A stretch of DNA of 59,664 nucleotides from positions 1 to 59,664 of the forward strand of contig CAMVKN010000020.1 of the NCBI GenBank assembly GCA_947168045.1, written 5' to 3'. The notes under the pieces were generated by a model that worked only from the letters and a program-made list of their open reading frames with translations, was not told where the DNA came from and ran no database searches. A program made the translations under genes and the position numbers. Positions 15,403 to 23,273 of the stretch are shown piece by piece. Within the stretch, counting starts at the first letter, position 1. Each line of letters opens with the position of its first letter. The stretch is from an uncultured Prevotellaceae bacterium. GTDB lineage: Bacteria; Bacteroidota; Bacteroidia; Bacteroidales; Bacteroidaceae.

Positions 15403-16329
15403 GTGAAAGCATTGACCCTTCTGCTACTCACGGCCTTGCTGTGCGCCCTGCCGTGCACCGCTGCCGACAACATCTATGCGGTCGTTATCAGTGGCGGGCG
15501 TGGCAAACTGTATAACCATGAGCGCTACTGGAACGACTGCTCCTTCCTCTACCGCACGCTGCGCCATGTCTACGGGCTGTCTGGGGAGCACGTGACGCTG
15601 CTGATGGCTGACGGCGACGACCCCGCTACCGACACGCTCTTGGAGGGTGCCGGCGGACTCGTCTCGCAGCCTACTGACCTCGATGGCGACGGCAGCGCCG
15701 ACCTCCATTTAGCTGCCACCGCTGCCAATGTCAGTCAGCTGTTCGACCGTCTGGCGACGACGCTCACTGCCGATGACCACCTCTTTGTCTACATCATCGG
15801 CCATGGCGAGCGCACCCCTCATGGCGACGTCCACCTGTGGCTGTGGAACAACGAGCGGATGAACGCTGCTGAGCTATCCATGCTGTTGGACCGCTGCCAT
15901 CCCGCTACGATGAACATCGTGCTGGGGCAATGCCATGGCGGTGCCTTTGCCGACCAGCTGAAGGGGGAGCGGCGCATCATCACTGCCGCCTGCGCCGCCG
16001 ACCAGCTGTCGTGGGCCAGCGCCGACCGCCCCTACGATGAGTTCGTCTACCACTGGACCTGTGCCATTGCCGGCCACGACGAGCAGGGTAGGGGCGTGGA
16101 GGCCGACCTGGATGCCGACGGGCGTGTCAGCATGAGCGAGGCCTACCACTATGCCTGCAGTCACGACCGCCGCCCTGAGACTCCCTGCTTGCTGTCCTGG
16201 CCTGAGGACCTGGCCCACCGCTGGTCGTTCAGCGGCATGGGCGATGGCTCGGCCGTCCGCAGCATCACCACCGACGATGACAAGACACCCATATACGACT
16301 TGCAAGGACGTATGGTCAAGAATCCTTAA
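15403..16329 (+). CDS. Secreted caspase/C13-like cysteine peptidase with calcium-loop motifs
   Basis: A secreted protein of about 308 residues from a GTG start at 15403, which gives a clean signal peptide (ALTLLLLTALLCALPCTAA); an ATG at 15343 would add 20 residues. The clan CD catalytic pair is visible: histidine in YIIGHGE and cysteine in VLGQCHGGAF, as in legumain-type (C13) peptidases. EF-hand-like loops DLDGDGSADL and DLDADGRVSMSE suggest calcium binding. The end (TPIYDLQGRMVKNP) resembles the short tail of Bacteroidota secreted proteins but is cut short. The target is unknown. The next gene starts 13 bases downstream. Confidence 0.7.
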   Translation: MKALTLLLLTALLCALPCTAADNIYAVVISGGRGKLYNHERYWNDCSFLYRTLRHVYGLSGEHVTLLMADGDDPATDTLLEGAGGLVSQPTDLDGDGSADLHLAATAANVSQLFDRLATTLTADDHLFVYIIGHGERTPHGDVHLWLWNNERMNAAELSMLLDRCHPATMNIVLGQCHGGAFADQLKGERRIITAACAADQLSWASADRPYDEFVYHWTCAIAGHDEQGRGVEADLDADGRVSMSEAYHYACSHDRRPETPCLLSWPEDLAHRWSFSGMGDGSAVRSITTDDDKTPIYDLQGRMVKNP

Positions 16330-16342
16330 AAACATACTGCGT

Positions 16343-18088
16343 ATGAAAAAGCTTATTCCCTTCTTCCTCAGTCTGCTCATGGCCCTTTGGACTCACCACG
16401 GGTCAGCAGCAAGCGCCGATGACCTCCATGTGGACTCCCTCCACGTCTACGGCAACCACATGGTCTCAATGGTACAGCGCATAGAGTTTGGCGTGACCAA
16501 CCTGACCACCGAGTCATACGAGGGGCGGTGGCATGTGATAGCCGTCAACAGCGAGACGGGTGTGGCGACCCACTGTCTGGACACCCTGGTCACCATGGAG
16601 GGTGTCACGACATCCATCTACCGGTTCTACTGTGCGTTGCCTCAGGGACCGCAGGTACTGATGGTGGCCACCGATGATGAAGGCAAACGCCCGCTGACAG
16701 CGGTCGACGTGGTCATCACACCCTTGCGTCCGTTGCAGTTCGATGCTACGCTGACGCTCGACGCGGCCTTGGCCGATGGTGTGCTCTATGGCAACAGGAT
16801 ACGTGGCACGGTCAGCGTGAGGAACGACGATGCCTCCTACTACGGCATGAACGGTGGCAAGACCGATGATGACGGCCTCTTCGTGTGGTTAGAGGAGGCG
16901 GCAACGGGCACCGTGCTGCAGCGGCAGCACATCGCCAGCCAGTTGGACTACAGTCTCGGGGTCAGCGCCGCCTTCGACTTCATGCCTGTGTTCAGGGACG
17001 GCGGACAGTATCTGCTGAAGGTGGGCTATGCCGTGCCCGATGGCATGGTCACCATCCAGTCGCTTAGCATCACCACGCGCTCCGCCGCCAACAGCTATTG
17101 GACTGCCGATGGGCAGGTGCTGCCGCTGCCCGTCAGTGACGGCTGTCTGCTGGTGCCTGCCGAGGCCGTCGCCGTCGACCTGCGTGGACAGCAGGCTGTG
17201 GGCGCCCTCCATCCCATCGAGACCTCTCAGGCTAATCCCAACTGCCTCTACTACCTGGACACGCTCGGCAGTCTGCCCGTGGGACTGGACTACAGCCGGA
17301 ACATCATCAGGGGCGATGAAGCCCAGAGGGTGCGCCTCACGGAGGGGTACGACTACTTCTGTCCCATGGCTTTCACTGCACACCTCATCTCATATATGAT
17401 GACTCCTTCCTACGACAACCCCGACGATGTGCTGCGTGCCCGGGGCTACTCAGAGACGCTGGTGCTGCCGTTCAATGTGAGCGATGCCTGCCTCTATGAT
17501 GTCAATGACGGCAGTGAGATGCTGCATGCCGACATGCTGCAGGTGCTGGAGTATCACGGCGTCTATGGTGACACACTCAACGTCTCTAAGCTGTCGACGG
17601 TGCGCCAGATGGCGGCCTACGTGCCTTATGTGTTAGGTGTGTATGTGGGTTCAAAGCTGCTTTTCTTCGGCGAGGACACCCGGGTGCCGGTGACGCACGA
17701 GGCTGTCGTGCGCGGCCCTGGCGCTGCCTTCATCGGTACCACGGTGGCCTGTGTGCCACAGGCGTCGGCCTTCCTCTATGACGCGCAGGAGGCCTGCTTC
17801 TATCCCAGTCAGGCGCGTGTGGCTCCCTTCCATGGCTATCTGGACGTGGAAAAGGCTGCGTCTGACGTGTCCCCTTCCGTCCTTCTCTCCATCTCTGACG
17901 CCTCGTGGGGCGACAAGGGCAACCCCATCCATTCCACGGCCATCAGTAGCGTGGAGCGTGACCTTGTGCCTGCCGCCAGTCGCGTGTACGATGTCTACGG
18001 ACGTCCGTGGCACCTGACGGTCGGCGACATGCGCCGCCTGCCCAAGGGCATCTATGTCGTGGGTGGACGGAAGATCATCATCAGATGA
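16343..18088 (+). CDS. Secreted protein with C-terminal sorting-like tail, function unknown
   Basis: A 581-residue exported protein. The signal peptide is KKLIPFFLSLLMALWTHHGS and the product ends with a 'YDVYGRPW...LPKGIYVVGGRKIII' type tail seen on many Bacteroidota surface or secreted proteins. The middle looks like several beta-sandwich (Ig-like) domains; I recognise no catalytic motif. I start at ATG 16343 because it opens the signal peptide; the longer frame runs back into the peptidase gene. It follows the C13-like peptidase by 13 bases and precedes the sigma fusion by 15 bases, so these three may form one unit for surface proteolysis and sensing. Confidence 0.7.
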   Translation: MKKLIPFFLSLLMALWTHHGSAASADDLHVDSLHVYGNHMVSMVQRIEFGVTNLTTESYEGRWHVIAVNSETGVATHCLDTLVTMEGVTTSIYRFYCALPQGPQVLMVATDDEGKRPLTAVDVVITPLRPLQFDATLTLDAALADGVLYGNRIRGTVSVRNDDASYYGMNGGKTDDDGLFVWLEEAATGTVLQRQHIASQLDYSLGVSAAFDFMPVFRDGGQYLLKVGYAVPDGMVTIQSLSITTRSAANSYWTADGQVLPLPVSDGCLLVPAEAVAVDLRGQQAVGALHPIETSQANPNCLYYLDTLGSLPVGLDYSRNIIRGDEAQRVRLTEGYDYFCPMAFTAHLISYMMTPSYDNPDDVLRARGYSETLVLPFNVSDACLYDVNDGSEMLHADMLQVLEYHGVYGDTLNVSKLSTVRQMAAYVPYVLGVYVGSKLLFFGEDTRVPVTHEAVVRGPGAAFIGTTVACVPQASAFLYDAQEACFYPSQARVAPFHGYLDVEKAASDVSPSVLLSISDASWGDKGNPIHSTAISSVERDLVPAASRVYDVYGRPWHLTVGDMRRLPKGIYVVGGRKIIIR

Positions 18089-18103
18089 GCATTTGAGCGC
18101 ATC

Positions 18104-19603
18104 ATGCAGTTGAAGCACATAGCACAACGCTGTCAGCAGGGCGACCGTGAGGCCTTCGCCCTGCTCTACACGGCTACCCGCGAACAGCTCCGTGCCGTCT
18201 GTCTGCGCTATGTGACTGACGAGACGGTGGCCGACGACCTGCTGCATGATGCCTTCCTCCTGATCATCAGCCGCATCGGCGAGCTGAAGGACACCTCGCG
18301 GGTGAGTGCCTGGATGAGCACCGTGACAAGGAACGTGGCACTGCTCTACCTGCGACAGCAGAAGGGGCACGTCCCGCTTGATGAGGCATCGCAGGTGGCG
18401 GCCGCGCCACCGCCCCCCATCACCCTCGATGAGGTGATGGCCTTCGTCGATGCGCTGCCTGATGGCTACCGTCGTGTGTTCCGGCTCTCGGTGCTGGAGG
18501 GGATGAGTCACCAGCAGATAGCTGCCCTGCTGCATATAGAGCCGCACAGCAGCTCTTCACAGCTGTTCAGGGCCAAGGCACTGCTGCGCCGTTGGATAGG
18601 CCCCATGCTGGTGGTGACGGGTGCGGTGGTGCTGGTGCTGACACGCCCCGATGCCTCGTCCCCACTTGTAGCTCCCCCCGCTTACGTCCCTTCGGCAACA
18701 AGCGAGCAAAGGGAGAGCAGTGCCCCTGAGGGTGCTATGATAGCCGCTGCGCAGACGACAGCCGCCTCCTCCTCTACCGTCCCCGTGGGGGCTACGACAG
18801 CCTCTGTCGTTGACAACAGTGCACCGGTCGAGGAAACGGCAGCTGCCTCTACCCCAGCCACAGCTGGGAGTGCTGGGAGTGCTGGGGCTGCTGGGAGCTC
18901 TGGGAGTGCTGGGACGACTGGGACGACTGGGACGACTGGGAGTTCTGGGAGTGCTGGGACGACTGGGAGTGCTGGGACAACTGAGAGTGCTGGGGATACT
19001 GAGATTGCGCTTGTTTATGCTGGCATGGCTAACAGCTTTGGGGGACAGATGCCGCACTTCAACCAGGACATCAACACGCCGGGCGATGACTCGGTCACCC
19101 ACCACCGCATGCCGTTGACCATCGGTCTGACGGTCAGCCACAGGCTGAGCCAACACTGGCAGGTGGGCGTAGGACTGCGTTATACGCGACTGTCGTCAGA
19201 GACACGGATAGGCTATCAGGAGGCTTATCTACGTCGTGAGCAGACGGTGCAGCAGCTTGACATTCCCGTCAGCCTCGCATGGCAGCACCCGCTCAGCCGA
19301 CGACTCAGCATCTATGCCGCGGCCGCGGCCACCCTCCATCTGCCCCTCCGCTCGACGGTGGAGAGCGCCTACGTGTTGAAGAGCACCATCGTGACGGAAC
19401 AGACCACACAGCACATTCACCCGGGCACCCAGTGGTCGGTGGGCATGGGGCTCGGTCTGCAGTACACCCTCGTGCCGCATGTCAGTCTGTTTGCCGAGCC
19501 CACCCTGCAGCATTATTTCTCCAACGGCAGTGGCATCAGCACCTGGAACACCGAACACCCTCTGGTGCTCACCCTTCCCGTCGGTCTCAAGGTAGAGTTC
19601 TGA
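18104..19603 (+). CDS. ECF-type sigma factor fused to a membrane helix and outer-membrane beta-barrel domain
   Basis: One 499-residue frame joins three parts. Residues 1-165 are an ECF sigma factor: region 2 with DREAFALLYTATREQLRAVC and DDLLHDAFLLIISRI, region 4 with LPDGYRRVFRLSVLEGMSHQ followed by QIAALL. Residues about 166-180 are a single hydrophobic helix (IGPMLVVTGAVVLVL). Residues about 181-297 are a low-complexity linker, its last third (254-297) a Gly/Ser/Ala/Thr repeat coded by nonamers. Residues about 298-499 show alternating strands with aromatic ends, finishing in LPVGLKVEF as expected for an outer-membrane barrel. This could carry a signal from the surface to RNA polymerase in one chain. 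There is no separate anti-sigma gene beside it. Confidence 0.75.
   Translation: MQLKHIAQRCQQGDREAFALLYTATREQLRAVCLRYVTDETVADDLLHDAFLLIISRIGELKDTSRVSAWMSTVTRNVALLYLRQQKGHVPLDEASQVAAAPPPPITLDEVMAFVDALPDGYRRVFRLSVLEGMSHQQIAALLHIEPHSSSSQLFRAKALLRRWIGPMLVVTGAVVLVLTRPDASSPLVAPPAYVPSATSEQRESSAPEGAMIAAAQTTAASSSTVPVGATTASVVDNSAPVEETAAASTPATAGSAGSAGAAGSSGSAGTTGTTGTTGSSGSAGTTGSAGTTESAGDTEIALVYAGMANSFGGQMPHFNQDINTPGDDSVTHHRMPLTIGLTVSHRLSQHWQVGVGLRYTRLSSETRIGYQEAYLRREQTVQQLDIPVSLAWQHPLSRRLSIYAAAAATLHLPLRSTVESAYVLKSTIVTEQTTQHIHPGTQWSVGMGLGLQYTLVPHVSLFAEPTLQHYFSNGSGISTWNTEHPLVLTLPVGLKVEF
18866..18995 (+). repeat. Nonamer array (CTGGGAGTG) coding the sigma-barrel linker
   Basis: About 14 units of period 9 (CTGGGAGTG, CTGGGACGA, CTGGGAGTT variants) encode the (G-S-A / G-T-T) linker. 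The same nonamer occurs outside genes at 11676-11772 and 28640-28690. Unit number changes would alter linker length without shifting the frame. Confidence 0.8.
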
Positions 19604-19703
19604 GAAAATGTCGAGGCTGATGTTTGGCAAAAAAGGTATCGTTCTTCATCATAATTCCATGAAATCATCGTTAGTATTATAAGAACAAATTAAATCCAGC
19701 GAA

Positions 19704-20903
19704 ATGAACAAGAAAAACATCATCATTCTATATGCGCTAATGTTCTACCTCTCTGCTTCGGCTCAGTTGTTCCACCCACTCAACCTCGGTTTCTACGGAG
19801 GCGAGCGACAGGGTAATTCCTCTCAGCCCAGGATGCACGTCGAGGGCGACAGGCTCTACGTCTGCACCAGTCAGGGCCTCTACGCCAAAGACTTGTCAGC
19901 CGACAACAGCACATGGCAACTTGTAGGCTTCAAGGGCGTGCCGCTACAGGACTATGTCCGACATGGTAAAGACATTCTGGCATTGCGCTACAATGAGGGT
20001 GGCAACTTCCTGCTCCTGTCGCACGACGGCGGGCAGACATACGAGGACGTAACTCCCGAAATCTTCCGAGGGGAGAAATATGAGCGTTTGCCCAGCCTCG
20101 CCCAGCATCCTACAGACCCAAACTCGCTGTTGGTCTCTTCTCTCTATTGGGGCGTGTTCCTCTCTAAGGACTTCGGCCAGACATGGGAGAACCTGACTGA
20201 ATTCATTTATGGTAACGTTGCCGCATCTTTTATCGGCTTTCACCGTGCACGTCCTACCATTATTTATAATTGTGGTGAAGGAAGCATCTTTGAAGGCCAT
20301 ATCAACATCAGTTACGACAGCGGTCAGACATGGAACGACCACGGCAATTCGCTCGGCTTCCCCGGTGACAACTGCGTACACCAGCCGACATTCCATCCTA
20401 CCAACCCCGACCGTTGGCTGGCAGGCGGCGAAGGCTGTGTGTTCCTCACCGACGACAACGGCCAGACATGGAGCTGTCAGAATTATTGGGACGACGAGTA
20501 TCGCCGCGCCTACTGGTTCTTCTCCGCTTTCGACAACGAACATCCCGACACAGTGTATATGGCGGGACATCAGGGGCAAAATGGCCAGAAGAATGCTTGC
20601 ATAAAACTGATGTGCTCCACCGACGGCGGACACACATGGCATCCGTCGCAAGTAATGACATCTGAAAGGGAGTTTGATAGGATAAACGACCTGCAGCAAT
20701 ACGGCGACCTCCTTCTTTTTTACTCCGAATCAGATGTTTATTCGGTTTCTAAAGCCGAACTTATTACCCAGAGCACCTCAGGCATCCGTAGTGTCGCATC
20801 TGACACGAAAGAATCCCCAACCTACGACCTCCACGGCCGAAAGGTTGTTGAACCACAACATGGAATCTACATCAAGAACGGACGGAAAAACGTGAAATTT
20901 TAA
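19704..20903 (+). CDS. Secreted BNR/sialidase-like beta-propeller protein
   Basis: A 399-residue exported protein with signal peptide IIILYALMFYLSASAQ. It contains several Asp-box (BNR) motifs: SHDGGQTYED, SKDFGQTWEN, SYDSGQTWND, TDDNGQTWSC and STDGGHTWHP, which mark a sialidase-type or sortilin-type propeller. No sialidase catalytic Arg triad with FRIP motif is seen, so it is probably a binding or structural propeller. The C-terminus (PTYDLHGRKVVEPQHGIYIK then NGRK) is the usual sorting-like tail. GC is lower than in the neighbours. It stands alone, 100 bases after the sigma fusion. Confidence 0.75.
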   Translation: MNKKNIIILYALMFYLSASAQLFHPLNLGFYGGERQGNSSQPRMHVEGDRLYVCTSQGLYAKDLSADNSTWQLVGFKGVPLQDYVRHGKDILALRYNEGGNFLLLSHDGGQTYEDVTPEIFRGEKYERLPSLAQHPTDPNSLLVSSLYWGVFLSKDFGQTWENLTEFIYGNVAASFIGFHRARPTIIYNCGEGSIFEGHINISYDSGQTWNDHGNSLGFPGDNCVHQPTFHPTNPDRWLAGGEGCVFLTDDNGQTWSCQNYWDDEYRRAYWFFSAFDNEHPDTVYMAGHQGQNGQKNACIKLMCSTDGGHTWHPSQVMTSEREFDRINDLQQYGDLLLFYSESDVYSVSKAELITQSTSGIRSVASDTKESPTYDLHGRKVVEPQHGIYIKNGRKNVKF

Positions 20904-21113
20904 TCTAAATGAGTGGAGCAAATGATGCGTATTATGGTCATTTGTGGCAATTCATGTTAAGATAGTTCCGCAGATGATGGCCAGACCCACTTGACGAGAA
21001 TAAGTGGGCGAGTTATGAGAATTAGTCGCCGCATAGCATGATGGTCACACGTAGCAGCGGTCACATGGTCACAGTTGTAATCGTGACCGCCGAACCATTA
21101 CTTCATAGATAAT
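20904..21113. other. Non-coding stretch before the inverted-repeat element
   Basis: No gene or RNA is recognised in these 210 bases. A small repeat GGTCACA/TGGTCACA (around 21052-21077) is present. Confidence 0.4.
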
Positions 21114-21595
21114 AAGGGAAACCAAAAAACTGCCGCACTAAGTGCACCTTTGGCACCTAAGCGTCAGACTCGCAAGTCGTTGGCAGGTGCACCAACGGCT
21201 CTGTTCGAGCACCTGATGGTGCACCTGAGGCAGATGGGGGGCTTCTTTTCGGGTAAATTCTCGAGAGAATATGACAATAAGTCGGCACTTTACGAAATTA
21301 TCTCCATGAGATATTCCAATAAGTCGGCACTTTACGAAAATATCTCCATGAGATATTCCAATAAGTCGGCACTTTACGAAATTATCTCCATGAGATATTC
21401 CAATAAGTCGGCACTTTATGAGAATAACTCGGCTCCAGAAGCCCCTCTCCTTTCGGAAAGGGGTCGGGGGTGAGGCTTTAGGTGCACATAGGTGCACGAA
21501 AAAACAGTTTGGTGCACCTGCCAACGACTTGCAAGTCAGCCAACTAAGGCCAAAAGGTGCACTTAGTGCACTATTTTTTGTGGTTCACCTAAAAA
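21114..21595. mobile_element. MITE-like non-coding element with about 60-bp terminal inverted repeats
   Basis: The left arm (about 21135-21195) and right arm (21509-21571) are imperfect inverted repeats, both containing GCACTAAGTGCACC and GTCGTTGGCAGGTGCACCAA in their own orientation; weaker similarity extends to 21114 and 21595. Between them are 42-bp tandem repeats and a nested small palindrome (about 21440-21470). No transposase frame lies inside. Frames on both strands stay open because 42 is a multiple of 3; I do not call them genes. Confidence 0.65.
21276..21424. repeat. 42-bp tandem repeat, about 3.5 copies
   Basis: Copies start at 21276, 21318, 21360 and (partial) 21402, each opening AATAAGTCGGCACTTTACGA and differing at one or two sites. 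A degenerate copy precedes them at about 21254. There are no unique spacers, so it is not a CRISPR array. Confidence 0.85.
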
Positions 21596-21656
21596 ACGAG
21601 TCCCTGCAAGGCAGAGATGGCACATGTCATCGCCCTCTACCCCCTGCCACCCGCTG

Positions 21657-23273
21657 CTACTCGTAGGTGCAGTTGATGTTCTGGATGACGGTGGCGGAGG
21701 CCCCTACGGAACCCGTGTGCTGGATGAGGATGCCGCCGAAGGCGTTGGGGTGTTGGATGGGGGCGGTGAGCCGTTGCTGCTGCTGTCCATTCTCTATCTG
21801 TGCGCTGAGCACACCCTGACAGGCCCGGAGCGTCACGCGGCATCCCCTGCGGAACAGCTCGCAGCGCTCAGCCGGAGCCATTGGCGTGACCTCACCTCCG
21901 CGGTATTCTATCAGCATCACCTCAACAGCCTTGTCGTAATGCGGTGTGCGGACGAAGCGCAGGCCATAGCCCGTCAGCGTCTGGGTGTCAAACTTCACAC
22001 AGAGGTCAAGGTACTGTCCCGTGGCGCTGCCGAAGCCCTGTCCGGCCGGCTTGCATGGCGCGAGCTGCACCGTCAGCGTCTGGCCGTCGTAGCGCTCGTC
22101 GCTCTTGCTAGTGTACATCATCCGTGCGCCCCGTACATGCTGAATCATCCCGAGACAGCCCTCGGCACCGTCCATGCCCTCGCCGTAGCACCATGCGGGC
22201 ACAATGTCGTTCACGGTCCAGTCGTAGGCCGCGGTATCCTTGGGCTTGTGGGCGTCCAGCGTCCAGCGCCCAGGCACCAGCCGTGGCTGGTTCATCAGCG
22301 GCAGCAGTGGCGTGCTGACGGCCATGGGCACATCGGGAGGCATGGGCACGAAGAGCGGCGCACCGTTCAGCGTGCAGTCCTCCATCACACAGCGCTTCTT
22401 TGGGTCCGGCTTCTTCGACCACTCGATGACGAGCGTGGGGTCGTCGCTGGTCCACCGACAGCGTCTCATCGTGACGGGGTCCGACACCTTCGTCAGGTAC
22501 TGTATGCCCCGCACCTTGGTGTGTATGTCACAGTCCTCAAACAGCGCGCCCTGCGGTGAGGTGCAGTAGAAGGGCTTGTTAGAGAAGAACGTGAACCGGC
22601 AGTGGCGGTAGACACCCGTTCCGCAGAGCGCATCGTCGGTGCACTCGAAGTAACAGTCGTCGAACAGCGCATGGCGCGCCCCTGCAAACGGACAGAGATT
22701 GAGTCGTGAGATGAAACGGCAGTGGCGTGCCACATAGCGGTCGCCGTGACAGATGACCAGCTGTGCCTGTACGATGGCGTCGGCGCGCCGCCGCCGGCTG
22801 AGCGCGGGGTTGGGTGCGTAGTCCAGGTCGACGTTGCAGTAGTTGCCAAAGGTGATGTTCTCCGCCACGATGTCGTCGCCCGTGATGTGCAGCATGGTGA
22901 AGTTGCCCTCCGCCCCCTGTGTCTGTCCGCGGTTGCAGGCCAGCACCACGTCGGCCGGACCGTTGCCCATGCCGATGAGACGCACCCTGCTCATCCTGAC
23001 CCGCATGCCATAAGGCGTGTTGTCGCCCGGCAGCGGGCGGCGCACCTCAGGGTCGTCGGGGTCGTCCATCCAGTACACGCCCGGGGCGATGTGGATGGTG
23101 GTCCACACGCTGTCGCCGCTCATCAGCTCAGCCTGACGCAATGCCTCATTCACCGTGGCAAAGACGGTGTCGCTGCCGCCAGCTGGCTGTTGACGGCCTA
23201 CATATAAATGACGTTCTGCCTCTGCGCCTGTGGTCAGGCAGCAGAGGCAGAGCAATAGATAGAGATAGCGCAT
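21657..23273 (-). CDS. Secreted right-handed beta-helix protein, pectinesterase (CE8)-like with altered active site
   Basis: A 538-residue exported protein (signal YLYLLLCLCCLTTGAEA). The region about 60-270 follows the CE8 pattern: an N-terminal TVNEALRQAE turn, AENITFGNYC, VQAQLVICHGDRYVARHCRF and FDDCYFECTDDALCGTGVYR. In active pectinesterases these last two correspond to the QDTLY and GTVDFIFG motifs. Here the first aspartate appears replaced (SRLNLCP) and the second motif reads CTDDALCG, so activity may be lost or changed. The C-terminal 200 residues form an extra domain of unknown role. It is the last gene of the pectin operon; its ATG overlaps the preceding stop by one base. Confidence 0.7.
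   Translation of the reverse strand: MRYLYLLLCLCCLTTGAEAERHLYVGRQQPAGGSDTVFATVNEALRQAELMSGDSVWTTIHIAPGVYWMDDPDDPEVRRPLPGDNTPYGMRVRMSRVRLIGMGNGPADVVLACNRGQTQGAEGNFTMLHITGDDIVAENITFGNYCNVDLDYAPNPALSRRRRADAIVQAQLVICHGDRYVARHCRFISRLNLCPFAGARHALFDDCYFECTDDALCGTGVYRHCRFTFFSNKPFYCTSPQGALFEDCDIHTKVRGIQYLTKVSDPVTMRRCRWTSDDPTLVIEWSKKPDPKKRCVMEDCTLNGAPLFVPMPPDVPMAVSTPLLPLMNQPRLVPGRWTLDAHKPKDTAAYDWTVNDIVPAWCYGEGMDGAEGCLGMIQHVRGARMMYTSKSDERYDGQTLTVQLAPCKPAGQGFGSATGQYLDLCVKFDTQTLTGYGLRFVRTPHYDKAVEVMLIEYRGGEVTPMAPAERCELFRRGCRVTLRACQGVLSAQIENGQQQQRLTAPIQHPNAFGGILIQHTGSVGASATVIQNINCTYE

Noticed and set aside
21276..21424. CRISPR array
   Set aside because: The 42-bp units are directly adjacent with no unique spacers, and no cas genes are near.
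21138..21524. Protein-coding genes with a 14-residue repeat on either strand of the tandem-repeat region
   Set aside because: Open frames on both strands follow from a repeat length divisible by 3; there is no ribosome-binding site, signal or family likeness.
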